Source: Mesorhizobium sp. BR1-1-16 (GTDB lineage: Bacteria > Pseudomonadota > Alphaproteobacteria > Rhizobiales > Kaistiaceae). Taken from it: a DNA stretch of 64,000 bases. The position numbers and the translations under genes are program-made. The first letter of the stretch is position 1; every line of letters starts with the position of its first letter. The notes beneath the pieces were generated by a model. That model saw only the letters and a list, made by a program, of their open reading frames with translations, had not been told where the DNA came from and did not search any database. The stretch is taken from positions 186,001 to 250,000 of the forward strand of contig NZ_JAIUIE010000001.1 in NCBI RefSeq assembly GCF_020165495.1. Reading direction: 5' to 3'. This document shows positions 56,388 to 64,000 of this stretch, one piece after another.

Positions 56388-57157
56388 GGGGAGGGTGCTC
56401 CGGAAACGAAGTCGGGAAGGCGCGGCACGCTGGCGAGCAGCTGCTGCGTATAGGCATGGGCGGGCGCTGCCAGAATGGCGCGAGTCGGACCGGCCTCGAC
56501 GATCCGCCCACCGTCGAGGATCACGATCTCGTCGCAGAGCGAGGCCACGACGCCAAGATCATGCGAGACGAAAAGCAGCGTCGTCTCACGCGCGAGATCG
56601 CGGAAGAGATCCACCACCCGGACCTTGGTCGTGAGATCGAGCGCGCTCACCGCCTCGTCGGCGAGGACGACGCGTGGTCCGGCAACAATGGCCCGGGCAA
56701 TGGCGATCCGTTGCCGCTGGCCACCGGAAAATGCCGCAGGGAAGCGATCGAGGATATCGGCATCGAGGCCGACCGATCGGAGAGCGGCGACGACCATGAA
56801 CCGGCGATCGCCACCGACGCCGAGCGCCCTGAGTGGCTCCGAGACGATGGCCTGCACCTTTTGGCGCGGATCGAGCGAGGCGTAGGGGTCCTGGAAAACG
56901 GCCTGGACGCTCCTTCGATAGGTCCGCATCATCTGCTGGTCGGAAAGATCGAGCCGAGCACCGTCAAACAGCACGTTGCCGGTTTGCGGTCGCATCAGGC
57001 CGAGCAGCAGCTTCAAAATGGTGCTCTTGCCCGATCCCGACTGTCCGACAAGACCGATCGAGCGCCCGGCCGCGACAGAGAGCGAGACGTCGCGAAGCAC
57101 CGGCCGTCCGCCTGGATAGGAATAGCTGACGCGATCGAGGCTCAGGATGTCGCTCAT
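56384..57157 (-). CDS. Peptide ABC transporter ATP-binding protein (DppF/OppF-like)
   Basis: Cytoplasmic ATPase of 257 residues. Walker A GQSGSGKSTILKLL, signature FSGGQRQRIAIARAIV, Walker B VVLADEAVSALD and switch His in LLFVSHDLGVVASLCD. The Q-loop region QAVFQDPYASLDPRQKVQAIVSEPL is typical of the second ATPase of dipeptide/oligopeptide/nickel systems. It overlaps both neighbours by four bases. Confidence 0.94.
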   Translation of the reverse strand: MSDILSLDRVSYSYPGGRPVLRDVSLSVAAGRSIGLVGQSGSGKSTILKLLLGLMRPQTGNVLFDGARLDLSDQQMMRTYRRSVQAVFQDPYASLDPRQKVQAIVSEPLRALGVGGDRRFMVVAALRSVGLDADILDRFPAAFSGGQRQRIAIARAIVAGPRVVLADEAVSALDLTTKVRVVDLFRDLARETTLLFVSHDLGVVASLCDEIVILDGGRIVEAGPTRAILAAPAHAYTQQLLASVPRLPDFVSGAPSP

Positions 57158-57957
57158 GCCGCCCCCAGCGCGCGATCGAAGCGCTCGGCGGCGGCAAGAA
57201 GCTCGCGCGTATAGGGATGGACCGGCGTCGCGAAAACCCGTCGCACCGGACCTTCCTCAACCACGGCGCCGGCCCGCATGACCACGACCCGCTCGACGAT
57301 GCCGGCGACGACGGGCAGGTCGTGGCTGATGAAGAGGAGCGTCATGCCGCGTTCGGCGACGAGCCGCGCCAGCAGCGCGAGCATCTCTTTCTGTGTGGTG
57401 ACGTCGAGCGCGGTCGTCGGCTCGTCAGCGATCAGCAGCTTGGGGCGGCAGGCCAGCGCCATGGCGATGGCAACGCGCTGGCGCTGCCCGCCGGAAAGCT
57501 CGTGTGGAAAAGCGCCTGCGATCCGCTCAGGCTCAGGCAGGCTTACTTCGTCCATCAGGCCCGACACGGCCTGGCGGATATCGCTCTTCCCATGGGGACG
57601 TCCTGCTCGACGCTCTGTTCGCTCCACGACTTCGCCAATCTGGCGGCCAACCCGCATCAACGGGTCCAGCGCTGTCAGCGGCTCCTGGAATACGGTCGCC
57701 GCAACGGCGCCCCGGAGCGCGGTCAGTTCGCGCTCAGTCGCGCCGATGATTTCGTGGCCATCAAGCCGCACCGATCCGGTTGCGCCGAGGCCAGCCGGGA
57801 GCAGGCCGATGATCGCAGAGGCCGTCAGTGACTTCCCCGAACCGGACTCGCCGATGATCCCCAGCCTCTCGCCGGCATCAAGTTTGAACGAGACGGAGTC
57901 GACGAGGCGTCGCCCGCGCGCGACGATGGAAAGATTGTGGACTGTGAGCAGGCTCAT
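57154..57957 (-). CDS. Peptide ABC transporter ATP-binding protein (DppD/OppD-like)
   Basis: First ATPase of the operon, 267 residues. Walker A GESGSGKSLTASAIIGLLP, Q-loop VFQEPLTALDPLMRVGRQIGEVV, signature LSGGQRQRVAIAMALACRPKLLIADEPTTALDVTTQ, and LLFISHDLPVVAGIVERVVVM. The C-terminus is short and lacks the Cys-rich oligopeptide extension that can carry an Fe-S site in DppD/OppD. Four-base overlaps on both sides indicate coupled translation. Confidence 0.94.
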   Translation of the reverse strand: MSLLTVHNLSIVARGRRLVDSVSFKLDAGERLGIIGESGSGKSLTASAIIGLLPAGLGATGSVRLDGHEIIGATERELTALRGAVAATVFQEPLTALDPLMRVGRQIGEVVERTERRAGRPHGKSDIRQAVSGLMDEVSLPEPERIAGAFPHELSGGQRQRVAIAMALACRPKLLIADEPTTALDVTTQKEMLALLARLVAERGMTLLFISHDLPVVAGIVERVVVMRAGAVVEEGPVRRVFATPVHPYTRELLAAAERFDRALGAA

Positions 57958-58799
57958 GCGCGCGCCCTCCTGAGTGGATCGGCAAGATCGCGCAGGCCGT
58001 CGGCAAAAAGATTGACGCCGATCGTCAACGAGACGAGGGCAAGGCCGGGCGCGATGGCGCCGAATGGCGCGCTATAGACAGTGCCCTGCGCCTCCTGCAG
58101 CAGCCGGCCCCAGGATGCGTTCGGCGGCGGCGCGCCGAGGCCGAGATAGGACAGCGACGCCTCTGCGATCACGGCAAGCCCGAATTGCAGCGCGAGATTG
58201 ACCGAGAGCGTCGGCCAGATATTGGGCAGCACGTGCTCGCGCACGATCGCGAGCCAGGACGAGCCGGAGACGCGGGCGGCGGTGACATAGTCCGTCAGAA
58301 TGACCCGCTTGGCGAGGATGCGCGTCAGCCGGGCGACCACCGCCGAAAGCGCGATGCCGAGCGCCAGGATGGCGGTGCCGAGCGAGGCCTGCTCGCTGGC
58401 GGCGACCACCAGCATCGCGATGAGCAGTGTCGGGAAGGCGATCAATATGTCGAGCGTCGCCGCGAGCGCGTCGTCGCGCCATCTGGTGGCGAAGGCAGCG
58501 ATGATCCCGATCGTGACCCCGATCGCGGCTCCGATTGCAACAGCGCCAATCCCGACTTGAAGCGCGATGCGCGATCCGATCATGACCTGTGTCAGCACAT
58601 CCCGTCCGAGGCGATCGGTGCCGGCCCAGTGGGCGAGCGAGGGCGGGCTGAGCCGGCCGCCGGTCATGGCGCCCGGATCATAGGGCGTCCAGACGAGTGT
58701 CAGCAGGCCAACAATGACATGGAGGCCGACCAGAGCGAGGCCGATCCGCCATGTCCAGGAGGCGGTGCGCCGGGGGGCTGAGGCAGCGACGGCCGTCAT
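57954..58799 (-). CDS. Peptide ABC transporter permease (DppC-like)
   Basis: Inner-membrane permease of 281 residues with six hydrophobic helices. The N-terminal DppC motif (HWAGTDRLGRDVLTQVMIGSRIALQVG) and the EAA-type loop YVTAARVSGSSWLAIVREHVLPNIWP are present, ending with NASWGRLLQEAQ. It works with the DppB-like permease encoded just upstream; the genes overlap by four bases. Confidence 0.94.
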   Translation of the reverse strand: MTAVAASAPRRTASWTWRIGLALVGLHVIVGLLTLVWTPYDPGAMTGGRLSPPSLAHWAGTDRLGRDVLTQVMIGSRIALQVGIGAVAIGAAIGVTIGIIAAFATRWRDDALAATLDILIAFPTLLIAMLVVAASEQASLGTAILALGIALSAVVARLTRILAKRVILTDYVTAARVSGSSWLAIVREHVLPNIWPTLSVNLALQFGLAVIAEASLSYLGLGAPPPNASWGRLLQEAQGTVYSAPFGAIAPGLALVSLTIGVNLFADGLRDLADPLRRARA

Positions 58800-59755
58800 C
58801 GGCCGGTCCCCGTTGTGCGGAGCCGCGGATCGATGAATCGTTGCAGGATATCCGCCGCAAATCCGATCAGCAGCACGATCAGCGTCGAGACAAAAAGGAC
58901 ACCCTGGACGTTTGGATAGTCGCGCTGCTGGATGGCCAGCAGAAGCATCAAGCCGAGGCCGGGCAGCGCGAACACCTTCTCCACGACGACGGCGCCGAGC
59001 AGGGTGGTCGCCAGTTCGATGCCGAGGATCGAGACGACCGGGACCGCGCCATTGCGGATGCCGTGACGCACCAGCGCTTCCGGAAAGCGGGCGCCAAGCG
59101 CACGGGCAGTGCGCAGATAATCGGATGTGAGGACGTCGAGCGTCGACGCCCTGACATAGCGGATGAGCGATGCCGCGATGACCAGCGCGACGGTCAATAC
59201 CGGCAGGGCGAGTGCGACCGCCGCTTCCCCCGGCCGCTCCCAGCCCTTCAGTGGGAAGCCGCCCGAAGGAAAGATCCGCCAGCGGATGGCGAAAAGCGCG
59301 ACGAGCAGGATCCCGAGCCAGAACACGGGGATCGCGATTCCGAACTGGCTGAAGATCGAGATCGCCGCGCCATACCAGCGGTTGGCCCGCGCTGCCGCGA
59401 CAATGCCGAGCGGCACGGCGATGACGACAGCGACCAGGAAGCCGCCGAGGGTCAGTGGCGCGGTCACGCTCATGCGGTTGGCGATCTCGCCGAGAACGGG
59501 GGCTTTGCTGACGAAGGATGTGCCGAAATCGAAGCGGGCAAGGCTGGTGATGAAACGCAGGAACTGCACCATTAGCGGCTGGTCGGAACCGATCTGTGCG
59601 CGGGCCGCGGCAATCTGTTCAGAGGTTGCGCCGACGCCGAGCAGCGCATTGGCTGGATCGCCCGGCAAGAGGCGCAGGAGGGCGAACAGCACGATGGCCG
59701 CGACGAACAGCGACAGGATGAGGATCACAGATCGCCGCGCGATGTAACCGGCCAC
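58796..59755 (-). CDS. Peptide ABC transporter permease (DppB-like)
   Basis: Inner-membrane permease of 319 residues. Features: first helix SVILILSLFVAAIVLFALLRLLPGDPA, then the DppB family segment GTSFVSKAPVLGEIANRMSVTAPLTLGGF, and the EAA loop SDYLRTARALGARFPEALVRHGIRN. GTG 59755 is chosen as start because GAGAGG lies seven bases upstream and the product then begins VAGYIARRSVI; an upstream frame to 59836 lacks a ribosome site. The gap to the binding protein gene is 118 bases. Confidence 0.91.
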   Translation of the reverse strand: MAGYIARRSVILILSLFVAAIVLFALLRLLPGDPANALLGVGATSEQIAAARAQIGSDQPLMVQFLRFITSLARFDFGTSFVSKAPVLGEIANRMSVTAPLTLGGFLVAVVIAVPLGIVAAARANRWYGAAISIFSQFGIAIPVFWLGILLVALFAIRWRIFPSGGFPLKGWERPGEAAVALALPVLTVALVIAASLIRYVRASTLDVLTSDYLRTARALGARFPEALVRHGIRNGAVPVVSILGIELATTLLGAVVVEKVFALPGLGLMLLLAIQQRDYPNVQGVLFVSTLIVLLIGFAADILQRFIDPRLRTTGTGR

Positions 59756-59873
59756 GTTCAATCCTCTCGCCGCTTTGCCCGCACCCGAGCTATCACCAGT
59801 CAGGCCGGATGCGAAGCCTCGCGCCACCACGATCACCCTGCGAAAGGCGTCGTGGCGGCGTCAGGAGCGGACG

Positions 59874-61373
59874 TCAGGGCGTCTTCTTGATGTCGTAGGC
59901 GTAAAACTGGGAATTCAGACCGTTGACCGGATAGCCCGACACATTCGCCGCTGAAACGACGATCTGCGGATAGAGGTAGAGCCAGTTGCTCGCCGCATCC
60001 TCGGCGATCAGACGATTGGCTTGCTTGAGCTTCGCCGTCTGCTCATCGGCCGAGGTGGCCGTCTCGGACTCGGCGATCAGCTTGACGACTTCGGGGTTGT
60101 TGTAGCCCCAATAGAAATCCGGATTGCCATAGAAGACGATGTCGCGGTGGTTGACGTGCTCCTGCAGCGTCGCCTGGAAATCATGGCTCTTGTAGATCTT
60201 CGTATACCACTCGTTGGGCGTGATGATGTTGATGTTCATCTTGACGCCGATCTTGGCGAATTCAGCCTGCAGGAACTGCGCGACGATCGGATGGGGGTCG
60301 TAATCGGGCGTATCGAGCGTGAAGCTGAAGCCGTCCTTGAATCCGGCCTCGGCCAGCAGCGCCTTCGCACTCTCGACGTCGTACGGATCGACCTTGGTCA
60401 AGTCCTCATACCAGGGGTCGGTCGGCGGCACGAAAGAGCCGATGAGCGTGCCGTAGTCGCCCCAGATGGAATTGAGTAGCTTGGCCTTGTCGACAGCGCG
60501 GGCCAGCGCCTTGCGCACCTTCACATTGTCGAACGGCGCGACGCGATCGTTATAAGCGAGGATCTCCTTCGTCGTCGAAACGCCGTCAGTCACCTTGAAC
60601 GCCGGATTGTCCTTGAACTGCGCCAGCGAGTCCGGGCTCTGCACCGAGGTGATCACGTCGACGGCGTTGGTCAGGAGCGCATTGTTGAGCGCGGTCGCGT
60701 CGGTGAAATAATTGAACACGACCTCGTCGTTTGTAGGCGCCGTGCCCCAGTAGCCGTCGAACTTGTCGAGCGCCAGCGCCGATCCGCGCCGCCATTCCGA
60801 AAGCTTGTAGGGGCCCGTGCCGTCTTCCTTGCCCGTGATGTCGCCCGCGGCGTCGTTGACGATCCAGACATAGGAGAGATTGTAGGGCAGCGAGATCGAC
60901 CGGCTGGAGAGCGTGATCACCACGGTCTGGTCGTCAGGTGTCTCGATCTTGGCGATCGAGGAGAGGCTCTTCTTGCGGGAGCTCTTCGAGGCCTCGGCCG
61001 TCACCCGTTCGATCGACGCCTTGACGTCGGCCGACGTCAGCGGATCGCCGGAATGGAATTTGACGCCGCCCTTCAGCTTAAAGGTATAGGTCAGCCCGTC
61101 GTCACTTGTGGTGAAGCTTTCGACCAGCCGCGGTTCGACCGTTCCGGCATCTGTCAGCTGGAACAGCGCCTCATACACATTGCCGTTGAAGGCCTCGTTT
61201 ATGCCCTGGCCGGCGCCCGCAGTGTTGTCGAGGTTCTGCGGCTCGTAGAGCGATCCGATGCGGATCGTCGCCGTGGGGTCGAAATCGGCGGCTGCCGCCA
61301 CAAAGCCGGAGGCCGAGAGCAGCATGGCCGAAGCGAGAAGCCCCTTGCGTAGGAAAGCCTTTGTCGTCCGCAT
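59874..61373 (-). CDS. Peptide ABC transporter substrate-binding protein
   Basis: Periplasmic binding protein of 499 residues (SBP family 5). The signal peptide spans LRKGLLASAMLLSASGFVAAAADF. Family marks: TIRIGSLYEPQNLDNTAGAGQGINEAFNGNVYEALFQL, FTTSDDGLTYTFKLKGGVKFHSGDPLTSADVKASIERV and VRKALARAVDKAKLLN. First gene of the operon. Of two adjacent ATGs (61376, 61373), 61373 is chosen for its five-base spacing from GGAG. A perfect TATAAT on this strand at 61414-61419 may be the -10, though no good -35 is seen. Confidence 0.93.
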   Translation of the reverse strand: MRTTKAFLRKGLLASAMLLSASGFVAAAADFDPTATIRIGSLYEPQNLDNTAGAGQGINEAFNGNVYEALFQLTDAGTVEPRLVESFTTSDDGLTYTFKLKGGVKFHSGDPLTSADVKASIERVTAEASKSSRKKSLSSIAKIETPDDQTVVITLSSRSISLPYNLSYVWIVNDAAGDITGKEDGTGPYKLSEWRRGSALALDKFDGYWGTAPTNDEVVFNYFTDATALNNALLTNAVDVITSVQSPDSLAQFKDNPAFKVTDGVSTTKEILAYNDRVAPFDNVKVRKALARAVDKAKLLNSIWGDYGTLIGSFVPPTDPWYEDLTKVDPYDVESAKALLAEAGFKDGFSFTLDTPDYDPHPIVAQFLQAEFAKIGVKMNINIITPNEWYTKIYKSHDFQATLQEHVNHRDIVFYGNPDFYWGYNNPEVVKLIAESETATSADEQTAKLKQANRLIAEDAASNWLYLYPQIVVSAANVSGYPVNGLNSQFYAYDIKKTP

Positions 61374-61683
61374 CATGACTCCTGTGGTCGCGAAACTGCA
61401 CCGTGCCGACAAAATTATACCAAATGACGCGGCATCGCAGCGCCCGGACGCGCAATCGACGGCTGATATTTGGCTTCGGTGTAAAACAAAATACCAGGGG
61501 CGAGAGCTGTGAATGGCATCGGCGTAAATCGTCCCTTCCGGGAGCACAACGGTGCAAGAACGACCGTGGCGCCGGTGTCGAGGGGGCTGCCGTCGTGGTC
61601 TGCCGGTCAATACACTGCACGGCCGCTATTCGCGTTCGATGAGCGACATCCAAGAAACAGCCGACTTCCGCGTCTTCGGGAAG
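61374..61683. other. Intergenic region upstream of the peptide transporter operon
   Basis: These 310 bases contain a minus-strand TATAAT at 61414-61419, 40 bases from the binding protein start, likely its -10. The remainder, up to tRNA-Gln, shows no gene; short frames running through the tRNA are artefacts. Confidence 0.55.
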
Positions 61684-61758
61684 TGGCTGGGGCGGGAGGA
61701 TTCGAACCTCCGAATGGCGGTACCAAAAACCGCTGCCTTACCGCTTGGCGACGCCCCA
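61684..61758 (-). tRNA. tRNA-Gln (anticodon UUG)
   Basis: On the minus strand the 75-base sequence folds as a cloverleaf: acceptor TGGGGCG pairs with CGCCCCA, the anticodon stem GCGGT/ACCGC encloses loop TTTTGGT with anticodon TTG, and the T arm GGAGG-TTCGAAT-CCTCC is standard. The gene encodes the terminal CCA. Confidence 0.95.
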
Positions 61759-62020
61759 TCGTGTCGAGCGGCCTGGCGCCGCAACGCTGGTGCTATAGCC
61801 GGAAGGCGAACGGGCTGCAACGGCGGCGACGGTGCGAACGCTCCGCATACCGGATGGTCCGTGATACGCAGTCGTTGCCCGTATCATGCCCCACTCGGAC
61901 GGACAGGCGCCGCCGCTGCGACGATACTAGCCAGACGGCACGAGGCGTTGGCGAAGGCTTGCGCCTTGCCGGCCTTCTGATGAAACTGGCGTCAGCGCGT
62001 GATCCGGAGGAATGACCGCC

Positions 62021-62233
62021 ATGACTGACCAGCCAATCAAAGGACCGGCTTCTTACTTTCCCTCCATCGAAAAGAAGTACGGGAAACCCATCGCCCATTG
62101 GCAAGAACTGGTGCGCAGCCACCTTCCAGCAAAGCACATGGACCTGGTAGCGATGCTGAAGAATGACCATGGCATGGGCCACGGCCACGCCAATGCGGTG
62201 GTGGCATACACGCTGGCGGCAGGGAGCGGCTGA
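62021..62233 (+). CDS. DUF4287 domain protein
   Basis: A 70-residue protein matching DUF4287: SYFPSIEKKYGKPIAHWQELVRS, then HMDLVAMLKNDHGMGHGHANAVVAYTLA. Function unknown; small DUF4287 proteins are widespread. GGAGG lies ten bases before ATG 62021; the in-frame ATG at 62012 is too close to it. It lies alone between two tRNA genes. Confidence 0.82.
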   Translation: MTDQPIKGPASYFPSIEKKYGKPIAHWQELVRSHLPAKHMDLVAMLKNDHGMGHGHANAVVAYTLAAGSG

Positions 62234-62482
62234 AGACGCCGCATCTCGCTGCCGCAGACCTTGCCGCCTTTGGTTTCGTTCCATCCACGCGTCACTGCAC
62301 CCGGCACCGCAGCGGCGTCCCCGACGATCCGCCGCGCGCACAGCCTTCGTCCCGCCATTCGGGCGTCCCGCTGCCCATCCGCTTCACCGTGACATCGAAC
62401 GCCGCTTCCTATTCATCCACAGGGGCATTTCGGCGCTTGCGGCGCATCGAGGGCGTCGCTATAACCCCGCTCGCGATGGTCA

Positions 62483-62559
62483 CGGAGTGTAGCGCAGCCT
62501 GGTAGCGCACGTCGTTCGGGACGACGGGGTCGCAGGTTCAAATCCTGCCACTCCGACCA
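62483..62559 (+). tRNA. tRNA-Pro (anticodon CGG)
   Basis: The 77-base sequence folds as a cloverleaf: acceptor CGGAGTG with CACTCCG, anticodon stem CGTCG/CGACG enclosing TTCGGGA with anticodon CGG, T arm GCAGG-TTCAAAT-CCTGC, and an encoded CCA end. Confidence 0.95.
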
Positions 62560-62813
62560 TCGCCAAATCCCCATCATCAATGTCTGATGCCGCGTGTTCC
62601 CGTGGGCGAGCGTCATGCCGTCCATGCGATCGCGTGCGCCCGCCGCCGCAGATTGCCGAGGCGTGCGCAATTGATCTGGCGCAATGCGGTTGTGTCGTGA
62701 CCGTCTTCCATTGATGGCAGCGCACGTTTCTGTCGGTGTCCCTTCCAGGGGCAAATGTCTTTTTCGCCGGCTCCGTGCTAGAATAAAGTAAAAGCGTGGC
62801 CGGGGAGGGCGAC

Positions 62814-64000
62814 ATGACAGTTGGGAACAGGCTGGACGGCCGGAAGAAGCTTGGCTTCTTGTTAATGGCGACTGTCGCTTGCTTGACGTTCGCGGTCCCG
62901 ATTCATGCGGCCGAGACGTCTGGGGAAGCGGCCACTCCCGCCGCCGGCCAGACGAGCGATGCGCCCGTGCCGGCCGATGCGGTGTTCACGACGGAAGAGT
63001 TGCGCACGCTGCTGGCGCCGATCGCGCTCTATCCCGATGCGTTGCTCGCGCAATTGCTTCCCGCGACGGCTTATCCGGTCGATATCGTGATGGCGGCGCG
63101 CTGGCTGGACAAGAACGCGGCGGCCGTCGGGAAGGGCGATTTCTCGGGTGCCGATGCGCAGGGTTGGGATCCTTCGGTGAAGGCGCTGGTACGCTTCCCC
63201 GACATCATCGAGCGGCTCAACACCGATCTCGATGCGACGAGCGATCTCGGCGATGCCTTCGTCAACCAGCCCGACGACGTTGCGGCGGTGATCCAGGACC
63301 TTCGCCGTGAGGCGCAAAAGGCCGGGTCGCTGAAATCGACGCCGCAGCAGACCGTGACGGTGCAGCAGCAGACCGGCAGCAATAATGCGACGACCGACTA
63401 TGTCGTGATCGAGCCGGCCGAGCCCGGCGTCATCTATGTGCCGAGCTATGATCCGGCGACGGTCTATTACGAGGACAACAGCAATGTGGCGGCCGGCGTG
63501 ATTGGCTTCGGCGTCGGCGTGGCGGTCGGTGTCGCGATCGACAATGCCTGGGACTGGGGCCGCGGCTGGGTCTATCCGCCACGCTGGCCCGGCTATCCCG
63601 GTTATCGTCCCGGCTATGGCGGCGGCATTAACAACGGCAACATCAATATCGGCAACGACGTCAATATCGGTGCCGGCAACATGCGCCCCTGGCGGCCCGA
63701 TGCCGGGAAATATCATCCAGGCCAGGGCTCGAAGCCGGGCCTCGCCAATCGCCCGGGTTCGGGCGGCGCCAATCGCGTGAGCGGCGCCGGTCCCGGCACA
63801 CGGCCGGGCGCTGGCAATCGGCCGGATGGCATCGCCAACGCACGGCCGGGCGGCGGCGAGCGCGGCGCCGCCATGTCGTCCGCCGGCGACAAGCTGTCAG
63901 CAGCCAAAGCAAGCGGCGCGGGTGCGGACAGGCTCAAGAATTCGGGTGCTGCCAAGAATGCTGGCGCCAAAATGTCTGGTGCCAAAAGCGCGGCTGTCGG
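62814..64000 (+). CDS. DUF3300 secreted protein, 3' truncated by window edge
   Basis: At least 395 residues, open at the right edge. A signal peptide (LGFLLMATVACLTFAVPIHAAE) precedes the DUF3300 domain: LRTLLAPIALYPDALLAQLLPATAYPVDIVMAARWL, WDPSVKALVRFPDIIERLN, and IEPAEPGVIYVPSYDPATVYY. A Gly-rich hydrophobic segment (GVIGFGVGVAVGVAID) and Trp/Pro/Tyr-rich stretch follow, then a low-complexity tail rich in Asn, Gly, Ala, Arg and Lys. GGAGG precedes ATG 62814. Function unknown; probably envelope-associated. Confidence 0.88.
   Translation, partial: MTVGNRLDGRKKLGFLLMATVACLTFAVPIHAAETSGEAATPAAGQTSDAPVPADAVFTTEELRTLLAPIALYPDALLAQLLPATAYPVDIVMAARWLDKNAAAVGKGDFSGADAQGWDPSVKALVRFPDIIERLNTDLDATSDLGDAFVNQPDDVAAVIQDLRREAQKAGSLKSTPQQTVTVQQQTGSNNATTDYVVIEPAEPGVIYVPSYDPATVYYEDNSNVAAGVIGFGVGVAVGVAIDNAWDWGRGWVYPPRWPGYPGYRPGYGGGINNGNINIGNDVNIGAGNMRPWRPDAGKYHPGQGSKPGLANRPGSGGANRVSGAGPGTRPGAGNRPDGIANARPGGGERGAAMSSAGDKLSAAKASGAGADRLKNSGAAKNAGAKMSGAKSAAV

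Noticed and set aside
61509-62015. Open frames running through tRNA-Gln
   Set aside because: They cross a well-folded tRNA gene, have no ribosome site and show no protein motif.

Overview
The window reads as a high-GC chromosomal segment of an alphaproteobacterium, most likely of the order Hyphomicrobiales (Rhizobiales). The basis is inference from gene content: separate glyQ/glyS, pyruvate phosphate dikinase, an IalB-family protein, TIGR02301, DUF1499, DUF3300, PPK2 and several sugar and peptide ABC transporters, all with strong G/C at third codon positions. I saw no insertion sequence, integrase, prophage or CRISPR array. Genes are dense and mostly in short operons. Family assignments come from motifs read by eye; no database search was run.

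Region by region: 1-17.4 kb is housekeeping: a truncated S49 peptidase, glyS and glyQ, a large MscS-type channel, an AcuI-type reductase, a DEDDh exonuclease, a SleB cell-wall hydrolase, pyruvate phosphate dikinase, a tyrosine phosphatase, an HD hydrolase, YgfZ and a dihydroorotase-like enzyme. 17.4-25.4 kb holds small alphaproteobacterial proteins, a Nudix hydrolase divergent from an SRAP (YedK/HMCES) protein, a LysE exporter, a metallo-beta-lactamase-fold hydrolase, WrbA and an SMP-30 lactonase. 25.5-28.3 kb is a MerR regulator divergent from a Zn/Cd/Pb-type P-type ATPase, with a recognisable MerR promoter between them. 29.8-35.5 kb is a catabolic island: GntR-GMC oxidoreductase-SDR on one strand, iron alcohol dehydrogenase and aldo/keto reductase on the other. 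35.5-41.6 kb has an orphan BrnA-like antitoxin, PPK2 and an RND efflux pair.

The most unusual part is 41.9-49.3 kb: a seven-gene operon for a complete-looking V/A-type rotary ATPase (B-D-I-K-E-X-A), rare in Alphaproteobacteria, where F-type ATP synthase is the rule. The gene set matches the reduced set I recall from spirochaetes and Bacteroidetes (E-X-A-B-D-I-K, without identifiable F and G), but in circularly permuted order. Upstream is a near-perfect FNR/FixK-type box (TTGAT-CCAC-GTCAA) placed at class II distance from a TATTAAT -10 element, which suggests the enzyme is induced when oxygen is low.

49.3-53 kb is a ribose/galactose-type ABC transporter. 53.4-61.4 kb is a gamma-glutamyltransferase next to a tightly overlapped peptide ABC operon that ends in a DUF1684 gene, suggesting a gamma-glutamyl peptide or dipeptide scavenging locus. 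The right end has tRNA-Gln(UUG), tRNA-Pro(CGG), a DUF4287 protein and a DUF3300 protein cut by the window edge.
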